This document shows positions 1 through 5,790 of a DNA stretch of 6,615 nucleotides, piece by piece. The translations under genes were made by a program, and so were the position numbers. Numbering within the stretch: the first letter of the stretch is position 1; every line of letters starts with the position of its first letter. The notes under the pieces are model-generated. The model was given only the letters and a program-made list of their open reading frames with translations. It was not told where the DNA came from and ran no database searches. This stretch comes from UBA1724 sp016302315 (GTDB taxonomy: Bacteria > Verrucomicrobiota > Lentisphaeria > Oligosphaerales > Oligosphaeraceae), in the NCBI GenBank assembly GCA_016302315.1, contig JAEDNW010000125.1, positions 1 to 6,615 on the forward strand. Reading direction: 5' to 3'.

Positions 1-28
1 TAAATTGAAATTTTTCTAATTCCCGATA

Positions 29-79
29 CTAGGACGCCCTAGAATGAAAGTTACAATCTAGATCTCCTAGAGAATCTAG
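29..79. repeat. Cluster of five CTAG tetramers at 9-10 base spacing
   Basis: CTAG begins at 29, 39, 58, 67 and 76. The spacings are 10, 19, 9 and 9 bases, roughly one or two helix turns. The first two form CTAGG-ACGC-CCTAG, a five-pair inverted repeat. The outer two of the last three form CTAGAT and ATCTAG. CTAG occurs elsewhere in the window only as scattered single copies. The cluster lies in the AT-richer left end, past the last gene, so it could belong to the control region of a gene outside the window. Confidence 0.45.
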
Positions 80-90
80 GACTTTCCCCC

Positions 91-120
91 AAAAGACCCC
101 AAGGCGGGACGTGCGGGTCT
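91..120 (-). terminator. Possible weak terminator downstream of the GH106-like gene
   Basis: Read on the minus strand, AGACCC (120-115) can pair with GGGTCT (99-94) over a 15-base loop, and the stem runs straight into a short T run (TCTTTT) before GGGGG. This is the only place after the last gene where a stem meets T residues. The stem is short, the loop is long and the T run is brief, so the call is tentative. Confidence 0.22.
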
Positions 121-221
121 CTGTGGTCTCTGCGCCCCGGCTTGCCGGGGTTTCCGTGTACTCCGTGTCAAACCTCTTTGTCCTCTGGGGCGGGCTGCAG
201 GCGTCTTTGTGCGCTTCTGTC
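117..221. repeat. Four doublets of a degenerate 9-mer around a GC hairpin
   Basis: Units close to GTCTCTGTG occur as neighbouring pairs at 117-134, 150-167, 172-189 and 203-221. Within the first three doublets the units are spaced by exactly nine bases, in the last by ten. The first doublet is the clearest (GTCTCTGTG then GTCTCTGCG). On the minus strand the units read like CACAGAGAC and CACGGAGTA. A GC-rich inverted repeat sits between the first and second doublets. The array fills the sequence right after the stop codon of the GH106-like gene. Similar CACAGAGGA-type intergenic arrays are familiar to me from many unrelated bacterial genomes, but I could not search for them. Confidence 0.55.
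135..150. other. GC-rich perfect hairpin inside the 9-mer array
   Basis: CCCCGG, loop CTTG, CCGGGG; counting the closing C and G gives seven pairs and a TT loop. On the plus strand it is followed by TTT only, and on the minus strand by CGCAGAGACC, so it lacks a proper U tract in either direction. It lies about 80 bases after the stop of the GH106-like gene and could be a poor terminator or a structured centre of the repeat. Confidence 0.4.
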
Positions 222-228
222 GAATTCT

Positions 229-2913
229 TCAGCAGAATTCCAGGTCACCCTGGAATCCGTGGGGTTGCAGTGGGAGGCGAAGTCCGAATTGCCGGCCACT
301 TCCCTGGAAGCGGTCGGCATAGGCGGGAGAATCGGCGCAAAAGAGTTCCCAATGATTTTCTCCCTTATGGACGAGTCCTCGGAGGTCGAAGCGAGCGGTA
401 GGACCGCACTCCCAGGGAAGAGCGGTTCCATTGACCACCAGGCGGACGCCGTCGCCGCATTGGGGCACCCGAAGGCAATGGATTTTCCCCGGGTCTGTGC
501 AATTCCATGTGGTCACATAGCGATATTCTCCGCAGGCACGGGTAAGATTTTCCTCATGGAGCAAATTGACGGGGGCAGATTGTCGGCGAAGGAGTGTGAA
601 CTCCTTTTCCGTGACTTCCCGGTAGTAGATATCGAACTTCAGAGGGAGGGAAGTAGCGGGAGCGTCGTCATAGAAGAACTCGGCAACGGGGCTTCCTGCC
701 GCCGCCCCATACTCTGCCACCAGGAGCTGGAGGGGGGCGATGCGCAGACGAAAGGCATCCGGATGGGGACATTGGGGAGACTCACGGCGGTCACGCCATG
801 GATCATAGAGAACCACACCCTCCTGAAACTCGTTTAGGGAGACCTGGAGATCCAAGGTTTTCCGCCCCTCGTTCAGGAAGAAAATCCGTCCTCCTCCCTG
901 AGGATAGACCACATGATAGAAACGCAGGGCAGGTGAGATCTGGGAAAAATGGAGATGACGGCTTGGGTTCAAGACCTGGGGAAGCTCCTCCAGGGAGCAG
1001 AACAAGAAGGCAGAAGCATCCTCTGGGGCGCTGGGCTCTTGGGGGGCGCCATCCTCATCTTCCACCCACTCCCCGGGGAGCCCTTTGAGAAAGAAGACGG
1101 GGAGCCCTTGGGAGGCAAATTGCCCAAGGCGTCGCAGGAGGGAGGCGGGGTAGCGGTTGCTGAAGGGGAGCACCAAGGCTCGGTAGGATTCGTAATGGAG
1201 GCAGAGAGCCCCATGTTCATTCACGTGGGCTTCCTCGCCGCAGAGCAGGTCATGATCCAGGAAATCGAAATCCAGATTAGCCCGGGTAAGAGCGGCGGCC
1301 ACCTCGTCCATGTCCTGTTCCTGGCCATCATGGAGCCAATCCGCCTCTGCCGCATAGTAGAGGGCCACATCGGGGCAGTGGAGGCCGTCTTCTAGGAGTT
1401 CTGCCGTGCGCTGGACGTAGTGAAACATCTGGACAATGGCAGGATATTGGGGATTGAAGCCACAGGCGTGAAAGGTCGGCGGCATATACGTGAGGCAATA
1501 TCCCGGCGGGGCCGAGGAAAAATCCATGTCCTTTCCCCGGGAAGAAGTCTTGAAGCACTCGGGAGGGAAGAGGGAGAAGGCATGGGGCACAAACTCTCCG
1601 GTGCCATTGGCCAGGCAGAAGGAGAAGAGATACTTCATCAGAGAGAGCCCGGCATTCCAGCCATATCCTCCCATCACTTCGCAGAGGGCGCGTTGCTTCA
1701 TCCTGGGGGTATGGTGAGCCAAGGAGGCTGCCAGTTTGGGCAGGGTATATTGGTAGAAGCCTTCATGAAGCAGGAAGCGGGGATCGAAGCGTCGCCCGTT
1801 GAGGCCGTAGGGAATCATCTGTCCTAGGACAATATCCCATCCGGCCATATCCTGCCCCGCCATGGCCCGGAAGAAATGACCGCATCCGAACCCTAGACGC
1901 ATGTGGGCGCCCTGATCCTCCAGGACATGGCCGATGTACTCCACCCCATGGCCATGGCACCACTCCCCCAGTTGCCGGGAGAAGTTCTCCTTCCAGAGTC
2001 TTGTCACCACATTCATGTAGGCTAGGCGAAGGCGGGAAGAGGCCTCCCGCACCTCGTCCCAGAGAGCGGGGAGCAGAGCCATCACCTGGCGTTCGGGCAG
2101 ATGAAGTTCGGCTGCCAGTCGGGCGGGCATGGAGGGATCCCAGGCCAGGAGGCGTCGAAAGAGTTCCCCGATGCGGTTGTCTAGGCACTCAAAGTCGTAC
2201 TCTCCGTTACAGTTGCCAAAGGAGGGTTCATCGGAAAAGAAGCCGGCAAAGGCGTTTCCAAAGTATTTTCCACAATGGAGGTAGACCTTTTCATGGATCT
2301 CCTCCAGGAGGTGGCCACAGGACTCCCGATTCAGCATGGTGATGTACCGGGAGAAGAAGCCGGCCTCCTCCGGAGCAGCCTGAAGGACGAAATAGATGCG
2401 CCATCGTCGGTCGGGGAGAGAGAGAAGGAGGAGGCCATCCCGCTGTTGTCCTGTCAACTCGATGGGTTCGGGAAGGATTTCCCCTGTTTCCTCCTCCACG
2501 GGCATAGCCAGGATCTGGAGGAGTTTTTCTCCCTCCTTGAGGAGAGGCAATCGCAAGGCGCCATGGAGTTCTCCCGCCCAGTCCATGGCCTCCAGTTTAA
2601 GATTGAGAGGGCGGTATTTTGCATTTTCCGGCCGTCCTAGGGAATCGTTGGCGCTTCCGGTGGCCACATGAGAATCATCGATGAGCCACAGCCGCATGCC
2701 ATGTTCCTCCGCAAAGGCCAGGGCCGCATTGAGCATTTCCCACCAGCGGTCAGTGCCAAACCAATCTCCTCCCCGGTTCTCCAGGATGGCCTCTGTGATG
2801 CCTGCCTGGCGCAGAATCTCCAGGGTCTGGCAGACCATGGCAGGAGATTCATTGGCGTACCACAGGAAGGGGCGGAGATGATTCTTGGAAGGGGCAGGGA
2901 ACGGGGAATCCAT
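229..2913 (-). CDS. Putative cytoplasmic glycoside hydrolase, GH106-like (alpha-L-rhamnosidase-type) architecture
   Basis: An 894-residue protein with an ATG start (cat at 2911-2913), a TGA stop and no signal peptide or membrane segment. It contains about 24 cysteines, which suits the cytoplasm. Residues 10-100 look like the first strands of a TIM barrel (LRPFLWYANES; ENRGGDWF at 45-52; GMRLWLIDDSH at 72-82). The last matches the place where relatives carry a YDE..PSG.A motif, here changed to IDDSHVATGSA. GFFSDEPSFG (D228, E229), WCHGHGVEYIGHVLED (318-333) and CEVMGGYGWN (E412), with H444 further on, are the conserved blocks of this hydrolase group; E229 and E412 are the best catalytic candidates. 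Residues about 510-600 look like a flavodoxin- or amidotransferase-like middle domain (VALYYAAEADW). Residues about 790-880 look like a galactose-binding-type beta sandwich (VRLVVNG, then FDLRGLVHKGENHWELF). Residues 606-628 form an acidic, Pro-rich linker. It is the third gene of a same-strand set, 97 bases after the lipoprotein gene. Rhamnosidase activity is not proven; other glycosidases share this layout. Confidence 0.8.
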   Translation of the reverse strand: MDSPFPAPSKNHLRPFLWYANESPAMVCQTLEILRQAGITEAILENRGGDWFGTDRWWEMLNAALAFAEEHGMRLWLIDDSHVATGSANDSLGRPENAKYRPLNLKLEAMDWAGELHGALRLPLLKEGEKLLQILAMPVEEETGEILPEPIELTGQQRDGLLLLSLPDRRWRIYFVLQAAPEEAGFFSRYITMLNRESCGHLLEEIHEKVYLHCGKYFGNAFAGFFSDEPSFGNCNGEYDFECLDNRIGELFRRLLAWDPSMPARLAAELHLPERQVMALLPALWDEVREASSRLRLAYMNVVTRLWKENFSRQLGEWCHGHGVEYIGHVLEDQGAHMRLGFGCGHFFRAMAGQDMAGWDIVLGQMIPYGLNGRRFDPRFLLHEGFYQYTLPKLAASLAHHTPRMKQRALCEVMGGYGWNAGLSLMKYLFSFCLANGTGEFVPHAFSLFPPECFKTSSRGKDMDFSSAPPGYCLTYMPPTFHACGFNPQYPAIVQMFHYVQRTAELLEDGLHCPDVALYYAAEADWLHDGQEQDMDEVAAALTRANLDFDFLDHDLLCGEEAHVNEHGALCLHYESYRALVLPFSNRYPASLLRRLGQFASQGLPVFFLKGLPGEWVEDEDGAPQEPSAPEDASAFLFCSLEELPQVLNPSRHLHFSQISPALRFYHVVYPQGGGRIFFLNEGRKTLDLQVSLNEFQEGVVLYDPWRDRRESPQCPHPDAFRLRIAPLQLLVAEYGAAAGSPVAEFFYDDAPATSLPLKFDIYYREVTEKEFTLLRRQSAPVNLLHEENLTRACGEYRYVTTWNCTDPGKIHCLRVPQCGDGVRLVVNGTALPWECGPTARFDLRGLVHKGENHWELFCADSPAYADRFQGSGRQFGLRLPLQPHGFQGDLEFC
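237..256 (-). other. Eight-pair hairpin in the 3' end of the GH106-like gene
   Basis: ATTCCAGG and CCTGGAAT pair perfectly around a TCAC loop. The structure lies within the last codons of the hydrolase gene, a few bases before its TGA stop. On the minus strand no T run follows, so it is not a standard intrinsic terminator. It could be a 3'-end RNA structure or simply a product of the codons for the tail GFQGDLEFC. Confidence 0.35.
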
Positions 2914-2952
2914 AGGAAGGCAGGGGAAGAAGCAAGAAGAGAGGCCCTCCCC

Positions 2953-2979
2953 GGGAGGAAGGAGAGGAGGGGGAGGAAG
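2953..2979. repeat. 27-base polypurine tract with mirror symmetry
   Basis: Every base on the plus strand from 2953 to 2979 is A or G, so the transcript carries a pure pyrimidine tract in the 97-base gap between the two hydrolase genes. GAGGAAGGAG (2955-2964) and AGGAGGGGGAGGA (2965-2977) each read the same backwards. Mirror-symmetric purine tracts can form triplex DNA under supercoiling. Whether it matters here is unknown. Confidence 0.5.
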
Positions 2980-2990
2980 CCCCCGGAAGC

Positions 2991-3011
2991 GTCGCCTCCC
3001 TGGGCGGCGAC
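2991..3011 (-). other. Hairpin at the end of the lipoprotein gene
   Basis: GTCGCC and GGCGAC form a perfect six-pair stem around a nine-base loop, and the stem overlaps the first genomic base of the TAG stop codon. No T tract follows on the minus strand; the next sequence is GCTTCCGGGGGCTTCC, then a long pyrimidine tract. It is a possible RNA-stabilising or attenuating structure between two hydrolase genes, not a convincing terminator. Confidence 0.3.
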
Positions 3012-5665
3012 TACAGGGGTTCTTCCGCCACGCAAAGAATCCCCTGGGGACGCAGAGGGCAGATCACCTTTCCGTCCCGAGGCGCAAGAGTCTTTCCGGA
3101 GAGAAGCTCCACATACCGCCAGCCAGGGCGGACCGGGACGCTCACCAGCCGCGTGGTGGTTTGGACATTCAGGATATTGCGGATGTAGCGGCCCTGGTCC
3201 CCCTCAAAGCGGTTGACCAAGATCCCCGTAGGAAACCCATCCTCCAGGACGGTCACCTTGCCGAAAGCAAAGGCGTCACGATTCTTCACAAGGAGCTGAC
3301 GAATGGGCTCCGTGTAGCAGGAATTGTAGGTCCCATTGGCATTCCAGAACCAGTACTTCCAACGCTTCTGGGAATCCTCCGAGGTGTCAATCTCGAATTG
3401 TTTGCATTCGGGAAAGAACTCCCGGGAGACGTTGATGGGGGCGGGACGGACGGGATTCTTGATGTCGTTCTGGCAATCGTACGTCAGCGCCCCCTCAATC
3501 TGAGAAGCCAGAAGGTCATTTCCCGGAAACTCGGTCAGCAGTACCAAATCCGAACGCACTTCATCCATGGCTTGATGCACCCGCCGGGCGATCTCCCTTT
3601 GGGCCGCCATCTCCTCGGTATTGCCATATTCCGCAAAGAGATGAGAATGGGACTTGCTTAAGCAAAGATATCCCGGTCCCCCCAATTCATCCAACCGGAA
3701 GCCGTCGATGCCGGTCTCCCGGCAAACCCTGGCAACCGTTTCCGCAAGGTAGTCCATGTATTCTTCATTGTCCAGGCAAGGACAGAACTTCATGTAATTC
3801 AGAACAATGCCGTCAGGCTCCTTGGGATCCACGGGCGTGGGCAAGGGATTTTGGAAAGCGGGATTGATCACGGCATATTGGGGAATCCAGCGTTTGGCGG
3901 CCCGGGTTCCTGCCGAAATGCCATTGGGAGTGAGATAGAAAATGGGAATCTGATCGGCCTTGCGGATGCGGTCGATGTGTTCTCGGAGTCGCTGAAGTCC
4001 TCCCCATTGGGGGTTGTATTCCTCATAATCCCCCAAATGATAGGAGTAAGCCAAGGTTCCCGTGGCGGGATCCACCCAGCGGGGAATGCGCCAGTAGGCT
4101 TCTCCGAGAATCTCATCCTGTTCCAGAGGCACCTCAAAGGGAGCAGTGCGGCCAATGGTCCACCAGCCAACCATCTCAATGATATCCCCCGGGGACACCC
4201 CGTTGCGCTCATACCGGCCGATATAGCTTCGATCCGCTTCCTCGTTGTTGAGCAAGGGAGAGGACAGTCCAAATCCCGCCCGGAGATTCCAACGATCCGT
4301 CAGCAAAGAAGGGAAGGGACGAGGCGGAGAAACCCTTCGCACCCACTGGGCGTAACGGCGGAATCCCTCCTTCCAGTTTCCTCCATGGGCACCGAGACAA
4401 GCAGCGGGAACGACATACTCTTCCCCGGGCTGGCGATCCATCTGCTGATACTCCACACTGAAGGCGATGAATCGGGTATCCTCCAATGGCCGGGATACCA
4501 TCCGCGTGAGGTCAAGAATGCCAGGCCAGGGATAGATGGGATGGGTATAGCCCTGCGTTGCCTTCCCCCCCTTCTTCAGGGAAAAGGTCTTGAACTTGCC
4601 TACGGCATCGTCAACCCGCATATACATGCCCGCCCCAAGAGAAGGGGAAAAAATATCCACAAACTGGTGGAGCACACGCCCGTCCCCAAAGTTGTCCCGC
4701 CAATCCAGAGGCTGGTTCGCCACCATGCCGCCACTGTAGGGATAGAAGTAATAATCATCCCCGACATTCTTGGACAGCCGGATCCCGCTCAAGTGGGGGA
4801 AAACGATTTTCAGGGATTGGGAAGCGGAATCCTCATTCCGCAAAGTAGCGCGGAAAGACAATTCTTCTGGCAGGCAAGCCACTTCCATCACTCCCGACAC
4901 CGCTGGCTCTTCCCAGTGGAAGCGTACCCGGAGAGTGGTGCCCTCCACTTCTGCTTGATCCACCAGGGCCTTCGAGAGGTCATACATCCTATCATGGCAG
5001 GCAAAGCGAAGCAGGCATGTTTCCGAGGGATGGGCCAGAGCTTCCGCATCTCCCGCCTCCGCCACCTTCAGAGAAGTCAAGGTGAAATGGGGAGACAAGG
5101 AGAATTCCGCCCGCAAGACCTCGTTCTGCAGCACGGCCATGTCCCCCAGCTTTTCGCAGGAAAGAACCCCCTCGTGGCGACGTCCCGCCGCCACGGAAAT
5201 CCTCGGCGTGGCGTCTGCCACGGGTTCCGGATATTCGCTTGGAGCATGGTATTCCAAAACCAGAGACTCCAGACTGCCCCGAGGAACCTCTAGGGAAAAC
5301 ACGGGGGAATGGGGGGGAATCTCCAGGATTCCCCACCTGCCCTTCCAATGAACCTCCACCTCCACCGGAGCACCGTCCGCCGACGCCAGTCTAGGCACTA
5401 TTCCCTTCGCCTCTGGGGACGCCTTTACCTTGAGAAGCATGGGCTGATTCTCATCGGACCATCCCGGCGTCAACTCAAAACGGAGGTTCTCTTCTTCTTC
5501 CCCCACATATCCAAGGATGCCCCTTGCGTCGCGGAGACCTTCCCGGACATTCCAGGAGGCAGCAAGCCTGCCCGGAGGCAAGGCCTCTGTCTTGGGAACA
5601 CATCCTGACAAAGCAAGAAAAAAGAGAAGCAGGGAAAGAGGAAGAAAAGAAGGTGAAAGGCGCAT
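3011..5665 (-). CDS. Glycoside-hydrolase-like lipoprotein with TIM-barrel catalytic region (DUF6259-like)
   Basis: This is an 884-residue protein counted from the ATG at 5663-5665; the frame stays open to a TTG at 5690-5692, which would add nine residues. I prefer the ATG because it gives a compact signal peptide: MRLSPS, a Leu/Phe-rich core, then lipobox LSGC with Cys22 as the lipidated residue. Neither start has a Shine-Dalgarno site. The mature protein should sit in an envelope membrane facing outward or in the periplasm. Residues about 23-420 are beta-rich, like the large N-terminal sandwich of GH36/GH31-type enzymes. WKEGFRRYAQWV (about 431-442) leads into a barrel-like region (about 455-790). 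There, GIDGFRLDE (D654, D659, E660) resembles the strand-4 nucleophile motif of GH13/GH31/GH36 enzymes, and LLTEF (E712) could be the acid/base. The whole resembles the uncharacterised DUF6259 group, recalled rather than searched. Substrate unknown. It lies about 125 bases after the pseudopilin gene and 97 before the second hydrolase gene. It is intact, with homopolymer runs at 5311-5317 and 4565-4571. Confidence 0.8.
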   Translation of the reverse strand: MRLSPSFLPLSLLLFFLALSGCVPKTEALPPGRLAASWNVREGLRDARGILGYVGEEEENLRFELTPGWSDENQPMLLKVKASPEAKGIVPRLASADGAPVEVEVHWKGRWGILEIPPHSPVFSLEVPRGSLESLVLEYHAPSEYPEPVADATPRISVAAGRRHEGVLSCEKLGDMAVLQNEVLRAEFSLSPHFTLTSLKVAEAGDAEALAHPSETCLLRFACHDRMYDLSKALVDQAEVEGTTLRVRFHWEEPAVSGVMEVACLPEELSFRATLRNEDSASQSLKIVFPHLSGIRLSKNVGDDYYFYPYSGGMVANQPLDWRDNFGDGRVLHQFVDIFSPSLGAGMYMRVDDAVGKFKTFSLKKGGKATQGYTHPIYPWPGILDLTRMVSRPLEDTRFIAFSVEYQQMDRQPGEEYVVPAACLGAHGGNWKEGFRRYAQWVRRVSPPRPFPSLLTDRWNLRAGFGLSSPLLNNEEADRSYIGRYERNGVSPGDIIEMVGWWTIGRTAPFEVPLEQDEILGEAYWRIPRWVDPATGTLAYSYHLGDYEEYNPQWGGLQRLREHIDRIRKADQIPIFYLTPNGISAGTRAAKRWIPQYAVINPAFQNPLPTPVDPKEPDGIVLNYMKFCPCLDNEEYMDYLAETVARVCRETGIDGFRLDELGGPGYLCLSKSHSHLFAEYGNTEEMAAQREIARRVHQAMDEVRSDLVLLTEFPGNDLLASQIEGALTYDCQNDIKNPVRPAPINVSREFFPECKQFEIDTSEDSQKRWKYWFWNANGTYNSCYTEPIRQLLVKNRDAFAFGKVTVLEDGFPTGILVNRFEGDQGRYIRNILNVQTTTRLVSVPVRPGWRYVELLSGKTLAPRDGKVICPLRPQGILCVAEEPL

Positions 5666-5711
5666 AGGAGACGAAAGCAAAAAGCGAGTCAAGAGGAGTT
5701 TTGGTTAGCGA

Positions 5712-5719
5712 GGGGGGGG
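5712..5719. repeat. Homopolymer run of eight G (eight C on the coding strand)
   Basis: An uninterrupted G8 tract in the gap between the pseudopilin and the lipoprotein genes. It lies 20 bases upstream of the TTG and 47 bases upstream of the ATG start of the lipoprotein gene. Runs of this length can change by slippage during replication. It is outside the reading frame, so a length change would alter spacing in the leader and not the protein. Confidence 0.6.
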
Positions 5720-5760
5720 AACAGCAGGAAAGGAGGCGCAGGAAAAACCATCAGGAACTT

Positions 5761-5778
5761 TTCCCGGCCTCCGGGGAA
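5761..5778 (-). other. Weak hairpin after the pseudopilin stop codon
   Basis: TTCCCGG and CCGGGGAA pair around a CCT loop with a single bulged G, giving seven pairs. It lies 13 bases downstream of the stop of the pseudopilin-like gene. On the minus strand it is followed by AAGTTCC, and only about 15 bases later by a run of five T. It is therefore not a classical intrinsic terminator; it may slow transcription or protect an RNA end, lowering expression of the downstream genes relative to the first. Confidence 0.3.
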
Positions 5779-5790
5779 GGCGGCAGACCT

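Noticed and set aside
117..221. The repeated 9-mers as a CRISPR array
   Set aside because: The units are too short and degenerate, the gaps are irregular and much shorter than spacers, and no cas gene is present.
222..240. GAATTC repeated at 222-227 and 235-240 as an attachment site or mobile-element end
   Set aside because: It is a six-base palindrome occurring twice by likely chance; there is no target duplication, integrase or transposase nearby.
142..837. A 231-codon plus-strand open frame opposite the GH106-like gene
   Set aside because: It is likewise in codon register with the minus-strand gene and explained by avoidance of the same three codons. Its product shows no motif and it runs through the downstream repeat array.
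2885..3661. A 258-codon plus-strand open frame bridging the gap between the two hydrolase genes
   Set aside because: It is low-complexity and Arg/Gly/Pro-rich in the gap, is in register with the lipoprotein gene beyond it, and has no domain signature.
3851..5293. A 480-codon open frame on the plus strand opposite the lipoprotein gene
   Set aside because: Its codons are exactly in register with those of the minus-strand gene, so its stops would require TTA, CTA or TCA codons in that gene, which are rarely used here. The translation has no recognisable domain, while the minus-strand protein has a signal peptide, lipobox and catalytic motifs.
5666..5692. TTG at 5690-5692 as the start of the lipoprotein gene
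   Set aside because: It is possible but less likely. It lacks a ribosome binding site, uses a rare start codon and adds nine residues before an already complete lipoprotein signal peptide beginning at the ATG.
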